A DNA stretch of 64,000 nucleotides from positions 1 through 64,000 of the forward strand of contig JAVJOG010000014.1 of NCBI GenBank assembly GCA_040216885.1, in the 5' to 3' direction. Numbering within the stretch: position 1 is the stretch's first letter; every line of letters begins with the position of its first letter. The notes under the pieces were generated by a model. It worked only from the letters and a program-made list of their open reading frames with translations. It did no database searches and was not told where the DNA came from. Positions 50,690-63,056 of the stretch are shown in pieces. The position numbers and the translations under genes were made by a program. This stretch comes from Parvibaculum sp040216885 (GTDB lineage Bacteria; Pseudomonadota; Alphaproteobacteria; Parvibaculales; Parvibaculaceae).

Positions 50690-52339
50690 TTAGAAGTGAA
50701 TGCTGCGGTCCTTCGTTTCCGGCACGAAGATCATGCCGACGACGAATGTGATCGCAGCGATGATGACCGGATACCAGAGCCCGGAATAGATGTTGCCGCT
50801 CGCCGCGACGATGGCGAAGGCAACCGTCGGCAGGAAACCACCGAACCATCCATTGCCGATGTGATAGGGCAGCGACAACGACGTGTAGCGGATGCGCGTC
50901 GGGAAGAGCTCCACCAGCATCGCGGCGATGGGGCCGTAGACCATTGTCACATAGAGAACGAGCACGAAGAGAACCAGAACGACCATCGGCGTGTTGATGG
51001 CCGCGGGATCAGCGGATGCCGGATAGCCGGCTTGCGCCAGCGCATCCGACAATGCGGCATCGAACGCCGCGCGGGCCGAGCCGTCTTCGTCGCCAGTCGC
51101 ATCGAACGAGGCGACGTGGATGTCGCCGACCGCGATATAGGCCGTCGCTCCCGCCTCGGCGCGTCTGTTGCTGTAGGGTATGCCGCGCCGGGCCAGCGCG
51201 CTTTTCGCGACGTCGCAGGAGCTCGTGAAGGCGGCGGTTCCGACCGGATTGAACTGGAACGAACATTCGCGCACATCGGCGACGGCAACGACCGGCGACA
51301 CGCGTTGAGCTTCCTGAAGCGCCGGATTGGCGAAATATGTCAGTGCCGAAAAGAGCGGAAAGTAGGTGAGCGCGGCAAGCAGGCAGCCCGCCATGATGAT
51401 CGGCTTGCGGCCGATGCGATCGGACAGCGCGCCGAAGATGACGAAGAACGGCACGCCGAGCAGCAGCGCCACGCCGATCAGGATGTTGGCGGTCTGTCCC
51501 TCGACCTTCAGCACCTGCGTCAGGAAGAACAGCGCATAGAACTGGCCTGTGTACCAGACGACCGCCTGCCCGGCAGTCAACCCGATCAGCGCGATCAGCA
51601 CGATCCTGAGGTTGCGCCACTCGCCGAAGCTCTCCGTCAGCGGCGCTTTTGACAGCGTGCCTTCTTCCTTCATCTTCTGGAAAAGCGGCGACTCGTTGAG
51701 TTTCAGCCGGATCCAGACCGAAATGCCGAGAAGCACGATCGACAGCAGGAACGGAATGCGCCAGCCCCAGCTTTCGAAGCTCTCCTTGTCCATCGACAAC
51801 CGGCAGGTGAGGATGACGAGCAGCGACAGAAAGAGCCCGAGCGTCGCCGTCGTCTGGATCCATGCCGTATAGCTGCCGCGCTTCGCATGCGGGGCATGCT
51901 CGGCGACATAGATCGCCGCGCCGCCATATTCGCCGCCAAGCGCCAGCCCCTGCAGCAAGCGCAGTCCGATCAGAATAGCCGGCGCGGCAAAGCCGATCGT
52001 CGCATAGTTGGGCAGCAGGCCGACAATGAACGTCGCAACGCCCATGATCGCGATGGTGACGAGAAATGTGTATTTCCGGCCGACGAGATCCCCCAGGCGC
52101 CCGAAGAAAATGGCGCCGAAGGGCCTGACGGCAAAGCCGGCGGCGAAAGCGAGCAGAGCGAAAATAAAGCCGGCCGTCGGATTGACGCCCGAAAAGAACT
52201 GCACCGAGATGATCGCGGCGAGCGAGCCGTAGAGGTAGAAATCGTACCACTCGAACACGGTGCCGAGCGATGAGGCGAAGATCACCCGCCGCTCCTCACG
52301 CGTCATGCGCCCGCTATCCGTCCCCACCGCTTCAGCCAT
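50690..52339 (-). CDS. MFS transporter, metabolite:H+ symporter (MHS/ProP-like) family
   Basis: 549-residue MHS-family transporter with twelve predicted membrane segments. It starts like ProP or KgtP (SSLGTVFEWYDFYLYGSLA), with the MFS loop GRLGDLVGRKYTF, the QGLALGGEYGGAAIYVAEHAP motif and a second loop GALSDRIGRKP. An insertion of about 110 residues after helix 8 or so (ECSFQFNPVGTAAF through AQAGYPASADPA) with two cysteines probably forms a periplasmic domain. The substrate is not predictable; relatives move organic acids or betaines. The ATG at 52339 is used; upstream codons are not conserved. Confidence 0.88.
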   Translation of the reverse strand: MAEAVGTDSGRMTREERRVIFASSLGTVFEWYDFYLYGSLAAIISVQFFSGVNPTAGFIFALLAFAAGFAVRPFGAIFFGRLGDLVGRKYTFLVTIAIMGVATFIVGLLPNYATIGFAAPAILIGLRLLQGLALGGEYGGAAIYVAEHAPHAKRGSYTAWIQTTATLGLFLSLLVILTCRLSMDKESFESWGWRIPFLLSIVLLGISVWIRLKLNESPLFQKMKEEGTLSKAPLTESFGEWRNLRIVLIALIGLTAGQAVVWYTGQFYALFFLTQVLKVEGQTANILIGVALLLGVPFFVIFGALSDRIGRKPIIMAGCLLAALTYFPLFSALTYFANPALQEAQRVSPVVAVADVRECSFQFNPVGTAAFTSSCDVAKSALARRGIPYSNRRAEAGATAYIAVGDIHVASFDATGDEDGSARAAFDAALSDALAQAGYPASADPAAINTPMVVLVLFVLVLYVTMVYGPIAAMLVELFPTRIRYTSLSLPYHIGNGWFGGFLPTVAFAIVAASGNIYSGLWYPVIIAAITFVVGMIFVPETKDRSIHF

Positions 52340-52401
52340 GCCCCGATCCCGTGTCTGCGCCCCTTTTATGGCGAGAGAATGCCGCGAATGGCGCCACAGT
52401 G

Positions 52402-53010
52402 CTAGCGGGGCCGCCGCGGAAACAGATTTCCCGTTTCGCCTTCCGGATTGGAGAAGGGCACAATCGCCCCTTGCCCCTCGACCGAACGATACTGCGTCAA
52501 CGCCCAGTGGACGCTGGGGAAAGCAAGCTCCTCCCACGGAATTTCGTCCCAGGAAAAGAGTGCGACCTCCAGACTTTCGTCGCCCGCCGAAAAGGACGGC
52601 TCTGCGAGCTCGGCCCGGTACATCAGCTGCACCTGCGCGATGCGCGGAATCGAATAGACGGCGAGCAAATCCTTCAGCACGATCTCCGCATTGGCTTCTT
52701 CCCGCGCCTCGCGCCGCGCGCCCTCCTCCGCTGTTTCACCTTGTTCCATAAAGCCGGCAGGCAATGTCCAAAAGCCCTTGCGTGGTTCGATGGCGCGGCG
52801 GCACATCAGGACGCGACCTTCGAACGAAACGACCGAGCCGACCACAACCTTCGGGTTCACATAGTGAATGAAGCCGCAGCGGTCGCAGATATCGCGCGGC
52901 AGATTGTCTCCCGTTGGCACGCGGCGGCTGAAGGCCGGATCATGTTCGGCGCCGGGCTCTCGCGGCGCCGGAACGCTGCCCGAGCCGCCCATTTTCGTCA
53001 AATTCGTCAT
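52402..53010 (-). CDS. NUDIX hydrolase
   Basis: 202-residue NUDIX protein. An N-terminal CDRCGFIHYVNPKVVVGS resembles half of the zinc ribbon seen in NudC-like enzymes. The NUDIX box runs from GFMEQGETAEEGARRE to AREEANAE, with the usual late glycine replaced by Asn. It probably hydrolyses a nucleotide diphosphate derivative such as ADP-ribose or NADH; the substrate is unknown. Divergent from the MarR gene across a 406-base gap. Confidence 0.85.
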   Translation of the reverse strand: MTNLTKMGGSGSVPAPREPGAEHDPAFSRRVPTGDNLPRDICDRCGFIHYVNPKVVVGSVVSFEGRVLMCRRAIEPRKGFWTLPAGFMEQGETAEEGARREAREEANAEIVLKDLLAVYSIPRIAQVQLMYRAELAEPSFSAGDESLEVALFSWDEIPWEELAFPSVHWALTQYRSVEGQGAIVPFSNPEGETGNLFPRRPR

Positions 53011-53416
53011 ATCTCAACTCTTTGATCCGCCTACGGAAGTAAGCCCCGCCGTGCCCACCCCCCGAACGGGTGGAAAATTTTCGAAACTTGACGTTCTGCC
53101 GGTCCAGATACGGCGCCGACCGTCCGCGCACAGACCTATCGCCGTTTTTGAATTTTCTTCTTTTTCCATGGCCCGGTTCCTCTTGCAAGATGGGGCCTTG
53201 CGGGTGCATATGAAGATAGTGCGGCGTCCCCGGCAATGCCACAACGCAACCGGCGAAGCGCCCGTTCCGTTTTCTCCATGCGGCGGGAAACCCGTCCAAC
53301 CCGAAACATCCCGCCCGGAAGAATATCCCGCAAGGACAAGAACCCGCGAAATTCACCCCCCGATATTCGGATACACGCGTATCGAATAACGCCACAAGAC
53401 ACCAGAGGACAGACGA
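53011..53416. other. divergent intergenic region NUDIX / MarR
   Basis: 406 bases with no supported gene. It is AT-richer in parts (GTTTTTGAATTTTCTTCTTT around 53136). Near the MarR start it contains a dyad (53364-53388) and the ribosome binding site AGAGGA. An apparent plus-strand frame from 53236 has no coding character. Confidence 0.6.
53364..53388. promoter_or_regulatory. candidate MarR operator
   Basis: TATTCGGATAC-ACGC-GTATCGAATA: 10-base arms that match except for one extra G, centred about 40 bases upstream of the MarR ATG. MarR-family repressors usually bind such imperfect 20-odd-base dyads at their own promoter. Confidence 0.5.
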
Positions 53417-53971
53417 ATGGCAGCCAGAAAGTCGACCGGAAGTTTCGATCTCGAAAGCTCGTTGAGCCATCTGCTGCGTCGTGCGCAGCAATTCGCTTAC
53501 GATCAGTTCGTTCAGCAGATGGGCGGCAATGCGCTCACACCGCGGCAGTTCATCGTACTGTTCGCCGTCGAGGAAGAAGAAGGGCTGAGCCAGACCGATC
53601 TCGTCAACCGTACCGGCATCGACCGCTCGACGCTGGCCGACATGATCAGCCGCATGATCAAGAACGGTCTTCTCGCCCGTCGCCGCACCGCCGAGGACGC
53701 GCGCGCCAACGCCGTCCGCCTGACCGCCGCCGGCCGAAGGGCGCTGAAAGGCGCGATGCCGAAGGCGCTCGCCGCGGAACGAGCGCTGCTCGAGGCGCTG
53801 CCGAAATCGGTGCAGTCGGATTTGATGAAAGCGCTCGGCCATCTCAACAGCGCCATCGAAGATATGAAGGCGGAAGACGTGGAACCGAAGAAGCCGGCAA
53901 AGCGCGCCGTCCGCAAGCCCGCCCGGAAGACGGCGGCAAAGAAGCCGGCAGCCCGCCGCAAGAAGAGCTGA
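53417..53971 (+). CDS. MarR-family regulator with Lys/Ala-rich C-terminal tail
   Basis: 184-residue protein. Residues of about 15-148 are a MarR winged helix-turn-helix dimer: LTPRQFIVLFAVEEEEGLSQTDL, recognition region TGIDRSTLADMISRMIKNG and wing RRRTAEDARANAV. Residues 151-184 form a basic tail of Lys/Ala/Pro/Arg (EPKKPAKRAVRKPARKTAAK and onward), like histone H1. The ligand and targets are unknown. The ATG at 53417 has AGAGGA seven bases upstream. The candidate operator suggests autoregulation. Confidence 0.9.
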   Translation: MAARKSTGSFDLESSLSHLLRRAQQFAYDQFVQQMGGNALTPRQFIVLFAVEEEEGLSQTDLVNRTGIDRSTLADMISRMIKNGLLARRRTAEDARANAVRLTAAGRRALKGAMPKALAAERALLEALPKSVQSDLMKALGHLNSAIEDMKAEDVEPKKPAKRAVRKPARKTAAKKPAARRKKS

Positions 53972-53974
53972 CCC

Positions 53975-54541
53975 TCAGTTGCCGGGCGGCGTGGCATGCC
54001 GCGCCGCCCGCAACGCAGGTAATATCTCCTCGGCGATCGCCTCAGGCGTCACTTCGCCGACATGCTTGAGCGCGATGCGTCCGTTGCCGTCGACGACATA
54101 GGTCTCCGGCACGCCGTAAACTCCCCATTCGATCGACGCCCGCCCCGCCGCATCGCGGCCGATGCGATCGAACGGATTGCCGAATTCGGCGAGAAATCGT
54201 CGTGCAGCGGCGGGATCGTCCTTGTAGTTGATGCCATAGAGCGGCACATCGGCGAGCCGCCGAAGTTCGACCAGCAGCGGCATCTCGGTGCGGCAGGGAA
54301 TGCACCACGAGCCCCAGACATTGACGATGACCGGCGTACCCGTGCCGAAATCCGCGGTAGCGAGACCCGGCATGTCGAGCCCCGGAACCGGCGGAAGCTC
54401 GAATTCGGGCACATAGCGCCCGATCAGCGCCGAGGGAACGCGCGAGGGATCGCCGCGATAGATCGCGACGAAAAAAAATCCGGCAAGCAGCAGAAAGATG
54501 ACGACCGGCACCAGTGCCGCAAATCTGAACGGCACTTTCAC
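53975..54541 (-). CDS. ccmG: thiol:disulfide interchange protein CcmG/DsbE
   Basis: 188-residue membrane-anchored periplasmic thioredoxin that reduces apocytochrome c or CcmH during cytochrome c maturation. An N-terminal anchor (residues 8-27) is followed by the active site WGSWCIPC (C80, C83) and the cis-proline region GVYGVPETYVVD. Its start overlaps the ccmD stop by four bases. Converges with the MarR gene. Confidence 0.95.
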   Translation of the reverse strand: MKVPFRFAALVPVVIFLLLAGFFFVAIYRGDPSRVPSALIGRYVPEFELPPVPGLDMPGLATADFGTGTPVIVNVWGSWCIPCRTEMPLLVELRRLADVPLYGINYKDDPAAARRFLAEFGNPFDRIGRDAAGRASIEWGVYGVPETYVVDGNGRIALKHVGEVTPEAIAEEILPALRAARHATPPGN

Positions 54542-54732
54542 TGGTTCTGTTCCGAACGCGCGGCGCGGCGAACGCGCCCACCGGCCTCGCGTTCAAGCGC
54601 CTCGACGAGCCGCGCCTGCCGCCGGTAGTCGGCAATGCTGTGGATTGCGAGCGCCAGCGGCACGACGATACTGAGTGCGTAGACCGGCCAGACATAGGCC
54701 GCGTAGCCGCCCATATGGAAAAACTCTTCCAC
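54538..54732 (-). CDS. ccmD: heme exporter protein CcmD
   Basis: 64-residue small membrane protein. It has the typical FHMGGYAAYVWPVYALS motif and one transmembrane segment, then a basic C-terminus. CcmD links CcmE to the CcmABC complex. It lies 3 bases after ccmC and overlaps ccmG, so the identification is well supported by context. Confidence 0.92.
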   Translation of the reverse strand: MEEFFHMGGYAAYVWPVYALSIVVPLALAIHSIADYRRQARLVEALEREAGGRVRRAARSEQNQ

Positions 54733-54735
54733 GGT

Positions 54736-55503
54736 TCAATCCTCGGCGTCTGCGTTTGTACGCGCCAGCCGCAAAGCGCGCGCACGGTGACGCAAAATCT
54801 CCGCTCGCATGCGCACAAGCAGCAGCGTCACGAAGAGAAACGTGAAACCGAGCGCCATCAGCGCCAGCGGTAGAAGCATCTCCGGAGCTATCGTCGGCCC
54901 GTCCATGCGAAATACCGACGCCGGCTGATGCAACGTGTTCCACCAGACGACCGAATAGCGAATGATCGGCACATTGATCGCGCCGACCAGTGCCAGCACC
55001 GCGGCCGCGCGCGCGGCACGCGCCGGCTCCTCGATGGCGGCCCAGAGCGCCATGTAGCCGAGATAGAGAAAAAACAGGATCAGCACCGATGTCAGCCGCG
55101 CGTCCCAGACCCACCAGGCGCCCCACATCGGCTTGCCCCACAACGCGCCGGTGACCAGTGCGAGAAAAGTGAAGGCGGCGCCGATGGGCGCCGCGGATTT
55201 CGCACAAAGATCGGCCAGCGGATGACGAAGGATCAGCGCCACGGCGGACGCGCCCGCCATCAGCGAATAGCCGAACATCGCGAGCCACGCGGCCGGCACA
55301 TGCACATACATGATGCGCACCGTTTCGCCCTGCTGGTAGTCCGGCGGCGAGGCGACGAGCGCGTAGTAGAGACCGACACCGAGAAGCCCGAGCGAAATCG
55401 CCCATAATGGCGCAAGCAGCCGCGCCGACAGCGCCATGAAGCGCGCCGGATTGGCGAAGGCCTGAAGCCGTTGCGAGGCCGAAAGGCTTGTCATGGGGCT
55501 CAT
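54736..55503 (-). CDS. ccmC: heme exporter protein CcmC
   Basis: 255-residue membrane protein with six transmembrane segments that presents heme to CcmE. The tryptophan-rich signature is WGAWWVWDARLTS, with conserved histidines in MYVHVPAAWLAM and RHPLADLC-type loops. Length is normal. It follows ccmB after 56 bases. Confidence 0.95.
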   Translation of the reverse strand: MSPMTSLSASQRLQAFANPARFMALSARLLAPLWAISLGLLGVGLYYALVASPPDYQQGETVRIMYVHVPAAWLAMFGYSLMAGASAVALILRHPLADLCAKSAAPIGAAFTFLALVTGALWGKPMWGAWWVWDARLTSVLILFFLYLGYMALWAAIEEPARAARAAAVLALVGAINVPIIRYSVVWWNTLHQPASVFRMDGPTIAPEMLLPLALMALGFTFLFVTLLLVRMRAEILRHRARALRLARTNADAED

Positions 55504-55559
55504 TTAGCGTGTTGCCTGCAGGGAGGGCAAGGCACGGCCGCCTGCCATTTTGCCGCGCA

Positions 55560-56237
55560 TCAGCGGAGATTGACGCGCAGCGCAGCCGCCGCCGCGACCG
55601 GTCCGAGAACGAAGCTCGCCAGCGTGACGGCCCCAAGCAGCGCGAGGCTCTGCCCGGCAACGCCGTCCGGGAAGCCGGAAAGCGCTGCCCGCGCCGCGCT
55701 TACGCCGAAAATCAGCACGGGGATATAGAAAGGCAGCACCAGCAGCGAGGCGAGCAACCCGCCGCGCCGGATGCCGACCGTCAGGCCGGCACCGATGATG
55801 CCGAGAAAACTCAAGGCAGGCGCACCGGCAAGCATCGCCAGCATCAGTGCCGGAAACGCCGCCACATCCAGATTGAGCATCAACCCCAGCAGCGGCGCCG
55901 CGACGACAAGCGGCAATCCGGTCGTCAGAAAGTGGCCGGCCGCCTTGGCGGCGGCGACGAACTCCAGCGGCAGCCGGCCCATCGCCAGAAGGTCGAGCGA
56001 ACCATCCTCATAATCCGCCTGGAAAAGCCGGTCGAGCGTCAGCAGCGAGGAGAGAAGCAGCGCCACCCACAACATGCCCGGCGCGATCCGCCCCAGGAGA
56101 TTGAGATCGGGGCCGACACCGAGCGGGACCACCGCAACGACGACCAGGAAAAAGAACACCGCCATGCCGCCACCGCCGCCGATACGCGCGGCGAGCCGGA
56201 GGTCGCGACCGATCAGGGCAAAAAAAGCGCGGGTCAT
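55560..56237 (-). CDS. ccmB: heme exporter protein CcmB
   Basis: 225-residue membrane subunit of the CcmAB ABC transporter with six hydrophobic segments. The N-terminus is FFALIGRDLRLAARIGGG; LLSSLLTLDRLFQADYEDGSLDLLAM and LGLMLNLDVAAFPALML follow. With CcmA it drives release of holo-CcmE. Overlaps the ccmA stop by four bases. Confidence 0.94.
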   Translation of the reverse strand: MTRAFFALIGRDLRLAARIGGGGGMAVFFFLVVVAVVPLGVGPDLNLLGRIAPGMLWVALLLSSLLTLDRLFQADYEDGSLDLLAMGRLPLEFVAAAKAAGHFLTTGLPLVVAAPLLGLMLNLDVAAFPALMLAMLAGAPALSFLGIIGAGLTVGIRRGGLLASLLVLPFYIPVLIFGVSAARAALSGFPDGVAGQSLALLGAVTLASFVLGPVAAAAALRVNLR

Positions 56238-56863
56238 GCAGCCGCCTCCGCGCCAAGACGCAGCGTCTGCGCCCCGGCAAGCCCGAGATCGAGATGCGTC
56301 GCGCCGACAATGATGCCGCCGCCGGCAAGATGCGCCTGCATGACGGCGCCGAGCCGTCCGATGCTAGCGGCGTCGAGCGCAACCGTCGGTTCGTCGAGCA
56401 GCCAGATCGGACGCGGCGCCGCGATGAAGCGCGCCAGCGCCAGCCGCCGTTTCTGTCCGGCCGACAGATAGCCGACCGGAAGGTCGGCAAGCGGCGCCAG
56501 CCCCATGCTCTCGAGAGCATCCGGAACCTTCGCAGCTGCATCGGCCCCCAGCCATGCCGCCCAGAAGCGCAAGGTCTCGGCAACCGTCATGGCCGGCTTC
56601 AATGCATCGAGATGGCCGAGATAATGCGCCTGCTCGGCAAGAGTCAGCTCCGGATCGCCACCCTCGAACAGCAGTGCGCCGTCGGCGCTTTCGAGAAGGC
56701 CAGCGATCTGCCGGAGCAGGCTCGACTTGCCGCTGCCGTTGGGACCGGTCAGCACCAACGCCGCACCCGCCGCGACCGAAAAGGAAAGGCCCTCGAAAAC
56801 GATCCGGCCACCCCGCACGCAAGCGAGGTTCGACGCCGAGAGCCGCAGGTCAGATGTCGTCAA
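56234..56863 (-). CDS. ccmA: heme ABC exporter ATP-binding protein CcmA
   Basis: 209-residue ABC ATPase. It has Walker A GPNGSGKSS (40-48), the signature LSAGQKRRLALARF and Walker B IWLLDEPTVALDA. The likely start is the TTG at 56863 (MTTSDLRLSASNLAC), overlapping the crotonase stop by 14 bases. No ATG or GTG fits, and the open frame further upstream is a shadow of the crotonase gene. First gene of ccmABCDG. Confidence 0.92.
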   Translation of the reverse strand: MTTSDLRLSASNLACVRGGRIVFEGLSFSVAAGAALVLTGPNGSGKSSLLRQIAGLLESADGALLFEGGDPELTLAEQAHYLGHLDALKPAMTVAETLRFWAAWLGADAAAKVPDALESMGLAPLADLPVGYLSAGQKRRLALARFIAAPRPIWLLDEPTVALDAASIGRLGAVMQAHLAGGGIIVGATHLDLGLAGAQTLRLGAEAAA

Positions 56864-57680
56864 AACTGCCGCCCCGTCCCTTGCCGGCCGCGAAACGGGC
56901 CGCTCCTTTTTGCGTTTCGCCGGACGCCAGAACCTTGCGCCCGTGCTCGAACTCGTTGGCAAAGGCGAGATCGTAGGGAAGGTCCCATTGCTCATAGGCC
57001 GACATGCGGTCATTGCGCAGGCAGAGCTGCGGGAAGCGCGAAATCTCCAGCGCCAGACGTTCGGCTTCCTCACGGCCACCGCCTTTCGGCACGACACGAT
57101 TGGCAAGCCCCATCTGCAACGCTTCCTCGGCGCCGACACCGCGTCCCGTCAGGATCAGGTCCATCGCGCGGGCATGCCCGATCAGGCGCGGCAGACGGAT
57201 CGTCCCGCCATCGATCAGCGGCACACCCCAGCGGCGGCAGAAGACGCCCATCACCGCATCTTCCTCGACGACGCGCATGTCGCACCAGAGCGCGAGTTCC
57301 AGTCCGCCCGCGACCGCATGGCCAGCGATGGCACCGATAACCGGCTTGTTGAGAATCATTCGCGACGGGCCCATCGGGCCGTCATCGGCAAGACGCCTGA
57401 AATCGGCGCCGGTCGCGGGCGGCACAATACGATTGCCGCCCCCCGTCGAGACGGCCTTGAGATCGGCGCCAGCGCAGAAGGTTTGCTCCGCGCCGCAAAA
57501 CACAGCGACAAGCGCCGTCTCGTCCCGCTCGAAGTCGAGAAAGGCGGCGGCAAGCCGCTCGGCCGCCGCGCGATCGACTGCGTTCTTCGCATGAGGACGG
57601 TTGAGGATCACGGTCGTCACCGGACCGCTTTTTTCGACGATGACCTCTGCCACGCACGCCCTCTCGCTGATCTGTTTCAA
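56850..57680 (-). CDS. enoyl-CoA hydratase/isomerase (crotonase) family protein
   Basis: 276-residue crotonase-fold enzyme. The N-terminal strand TVILNRPHAKNAVD, oxyanion-hole regions AGADLKAV and AGHAVAGGLELALWCDMRV, and the second-half RRWGVPLIDGGTIRLPRLIG are typical. The position of the usual first catalytic Glu (GGLELALWCDMRV region) suggests hydratase or related activity, but the exact substrate is unknown. The first residues up to V10 may be non-native; a GTG at 57653 is possible. It separates ccmA from acnA, which are direct neighbours in many relatives. Confidence 0.86.
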   Translation of the reverse strand: MKQISERACVAEVIVEKSGPVTTVILNRPHAKNAVDRAAAERLAAAFLDFERDETALVAVFCGAEQTFCAGADLKAVSTGGGNRIVPPATGADFRRLADDGPMGPSRMILNKPVIGAIAGHAVAGGLELALWCDMRVVEEDAVMGVFCRRWGVPLIDGGTIRLPRLIGHARAMDLILTGRGVGAEEALQMGLANRVVPKGGGREEAERLALEISRFPQLCLRNDRMSAYEQWDLPYDLAFANEFEHGRKVLASGETQKGAARFAAGKGRGGSFDDI

Positions 57681-57887
57681 TGCCGGTTATCATGGCTTAG
57701 GCACACGGCCGAGCATGGTCAATCCGGATGAAAGTCATTATAGTCCGCCGCGACAAGCATATAGGTTCCAGGCACAAAAGCGGCGGCGAAATCGGTTTTG
57801 GCGCACGCGTGGATTTCCCGCGTGGACGGCGCCAGCACCCCCACCCTTTTCCCGCCTGAACCGGCGCAGCATCGAGGACCAGAACAG

Positions 57888-61085
<3,198 letters not shown>

Positions 61086-61107
61086 CTTTTGGAAGACGCA
61101 GCGGAAA

Positions 61108-61134
61108 GGGCGCTCTTCGGAGCGCCCTTTTTTG
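61108..61134 (+). terminator. rho-independent terminator after acnA
   Basis: Perfect stem GGGCGCTC (61108-61115) / GAGCGCCC (61120-61127) with a TTCG tetraloop, then TTTTTTG, 22 bases beyond the acnA stop. Confidence 0.93.
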
Positions 61135-61208
61135 TTGCTTCACCGCATCGTGACTCGCCTGTGTACGAAAGCCCGACCTATCCTTGAGGCCAAAGGAGAG
61201 AACCGCCC

Positions 61209-61943
61209 ATGCTGTTGCGTCTCGTCATGGCCCTCACGCTCGGCCTGTCGCTCGCATCCGCCGCCCGCGCCGACACGCGCCCGGTGGTGGTGGAACTTTT
61301 CACGAGCCAGGGCTGCTCGTCCTGCCCCAAAGCCGACGCCTATCTGCGCGAACTCGCCGGGCGCGACGACGTGATCGCGCTTTCCTTCGCGGTCGATTAT
61401 TGGGACTTCCTCGGCTGGAAAGACACGCTGGCAAGCCCCGCCTTCACGAAACGGCAACGCGCCTATGCCAGAGCGCTCGATCTTTCCGGTGTCTATACAC
61501 CGCAGATCGTTGTCGACGGCATCGCCGAAGGCGTCGGCAGCCGGCGCGCCGCAATCGAGCAACATATCGCGAAGCAAAGCGCGACGCCGCTGCCGGTTCC
61601 GCTGCATTTCACCGACGACGGCGCGACCCTGACACTCCATGTCGGCGCGGGCGCTGCGCCGGAGCGCGCCGCCACACTTTGGCTGGTGCGTTATGCAAAA
61701 GAGGAATCCGTCGAAATACGGCGCGGCGAGAACCGCGGCAAGACCATGACCTACACACATGCGGTGCGCGGATTGATGCCGGTCGGTATGTGGGAGGGAA
61801 GCGCCACGACGGTGACGCTGCCGAAAACGGAAATGCTGATGCAGGGCTATGAGGGCTGTGTGGCGCTGCTGCAGATGCGCGACGGCGGACCCATTCTCGG
61901 CGCGGCGCGCATCGACCTCGCCGCGGGACCGGACGCGCCTTAG
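61209..61943 (+). CDS. DUF1223 secreted thioredoxin-like protein
   Basis: 244-residue DUF1223 protein. A signal peptide (residues 1-22, cleavage after SAARA) directs it to the periplasm. The family's thioredoxin-like core begins VVVELFTSQGCSSCPKADAYL, with a CxxC pair, and continues FAVDYWDFLGWKDTLASP. The family is common next to acnA in Rhizobiales; its role is unproven, though the CxxC suggests redox chemistry. Four bases overlap the convergent DUF4340 stop. Confidence 0.85.
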   Translation: MLLRLVMALTLGLSLASAARADTRPVVVELFTSQGCSSCPKADAYLRELAGRDDVIALSFAVDYWDFLGWKDTLASPAFTKRQRAYARALDLSGVYTPQIVVDGIAEGVGSRRAAIEQHIAKQSATPLPVPLHFTDDGATLTLHVGAGAAPERAATLWLVRYAKEESVEIRRGENRGKTMTYTHAVRGLMPVGMWEGSATTVTLPKTEMLMQGYEGCVALLQMRDGGPILGAARIDLAAGPDAP

Positions 61944-63052
61944 AGGTCGGCCGGGCCGGCCTCGCGGGTCAGCAGATCCATCGTCTGCGTGAACTGCCCG
62001 CCGACATCCTGCGGCAACTTGTAGACCCAGGCGCCGAGCCGCGCATTGAGGGCGTCGGCCCTTGCCTGCGCGGCCTCGCTATCGGCGCCGTCGGCGGCAA
62101 GCGCCGGATCGACTTCCGCCGAGAACTTCGCCCACAGCGCACCGCCCTGCCCGCCCATGCTCATGGTCAGGCGCACACCGTCGAACGTATCGAAGAAAAC
62201 CGTCGGTGTATTCTCGGGCAGATCGAGCGTGTCGGCGGGGGCGACATCGTCGAAGCTCTTGCCGGCAAGCGCGGTCGCAACGCCGTTGACGACCGGCGCG
62301 CCGCGCGTTGCCCGTCCCGCCGGCATGTTGACGATGGCAAAGTCGCTCTCTTCCTTTGAAGCGCGTTCGATGATGACCGGATTGTCGGTACCGCCCCAGA
62401 GCGTCACGCGCGCCAGCTCCTCGCGCGGAATATCGACAAATACCGGATCGAGCCACTCGGCAACGGTCTTGTGCAGCGGCAGGCGGCCGCGCGCCAGCCA
62501 GGACTGATCCTCTCCATCGCGCCGCACATAGATAAGACCCTCACCGCGCACATCGACGGCGCGCTCCGGCACCTTGCCCGCCAGCAGGCCCGCCATCCGT
62601 TCATTGCCGCGGAAAAGTTCGATCCTGACCGCCGAGCCGATATCTTCGGGCGCCAGCAGACCGAGGTTGCGATGCCAGTCGGGGCTTGAGGTGCGCGGCT
62701 CATAAGCCTCCAACTCGCCGATCCCGAGCAGGGTCTTCTTGACGAGTTCGGCATTGACCGGATAACCGCCGCGCACTTCCGCGCCCCAGACGCCGTCCGG
62801 CCCGCGCGACATCGCGATGCGAACCTCGCCGCGCATGCCCTGGCTCGCGGTGTAGACGATGCGGTCCACCTGGTCGAGCTGGGTGTCGAGGCCCTCGAAC
62901 AGCGGATGCGGGGTGAAGCTCGCCTCGACGCTGCTGCGGTCGGTGACGACCGCGATGGTCGCCGCGATGACGGCAACAAGGGTGGCCGCCGCCAGCACTG
63001 CAAGATTGCGCAGTGGCCGGTTCTCCCAGATCGATCGAAGCGCCGCGGGCAT
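61940..63052 (-). CDS. DUF4340 domain-containing protein
   Basis: 370-residue protein with one N-terminal transmembrane segment (residues of about 15-38) and a large periplasmic DUF4340-type region (ERAVDVRGEGLIYVRRDGED, then FDTFDGVRLTMSMGGQ). DUF4340 proteins accompany GldG-like ABC auxiliary proteins, as here, in putative export systems of unknown substrate. The ATG at 63052 was chosen over 63121, which lies in the upstream gene. It starts 4 bases after the GldG-like stop. Confidence 0.8.
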   Translation of the reverse strand: MPAALRSIWENRPLRNLAVLAAATLVAVIAATIAVVTDRSSVEASFTPHPLFEGLDTQLDQVDRIVYTASQGMRGEVRIAMSRGPDGVWGAEVRGGYPVNAELVKKTLLGIGELEAYEPRTSSPDWHRNLGLLAPEDIGSAVRIELFRGNERMAGLLAGKVPERAVDVRGEGLIYVRRDGEDQSWLARGRLPLHKTVAEWLDPVFVDIPREELARVTLWGGTDNPVIIERASKEESDFAIVNMPAGRATRGAPVVNGVATALAGKSFDDVAPADTLDLPENTPTVFFDTFDGVRLTMSMGGQGGALWAKFSAEVDPALAADGADSEAAQARADALNARLGAWVYKLPQDVGGQFTQTMDLLTREAGPADL

Positions 63053-63056
63053 GGGC

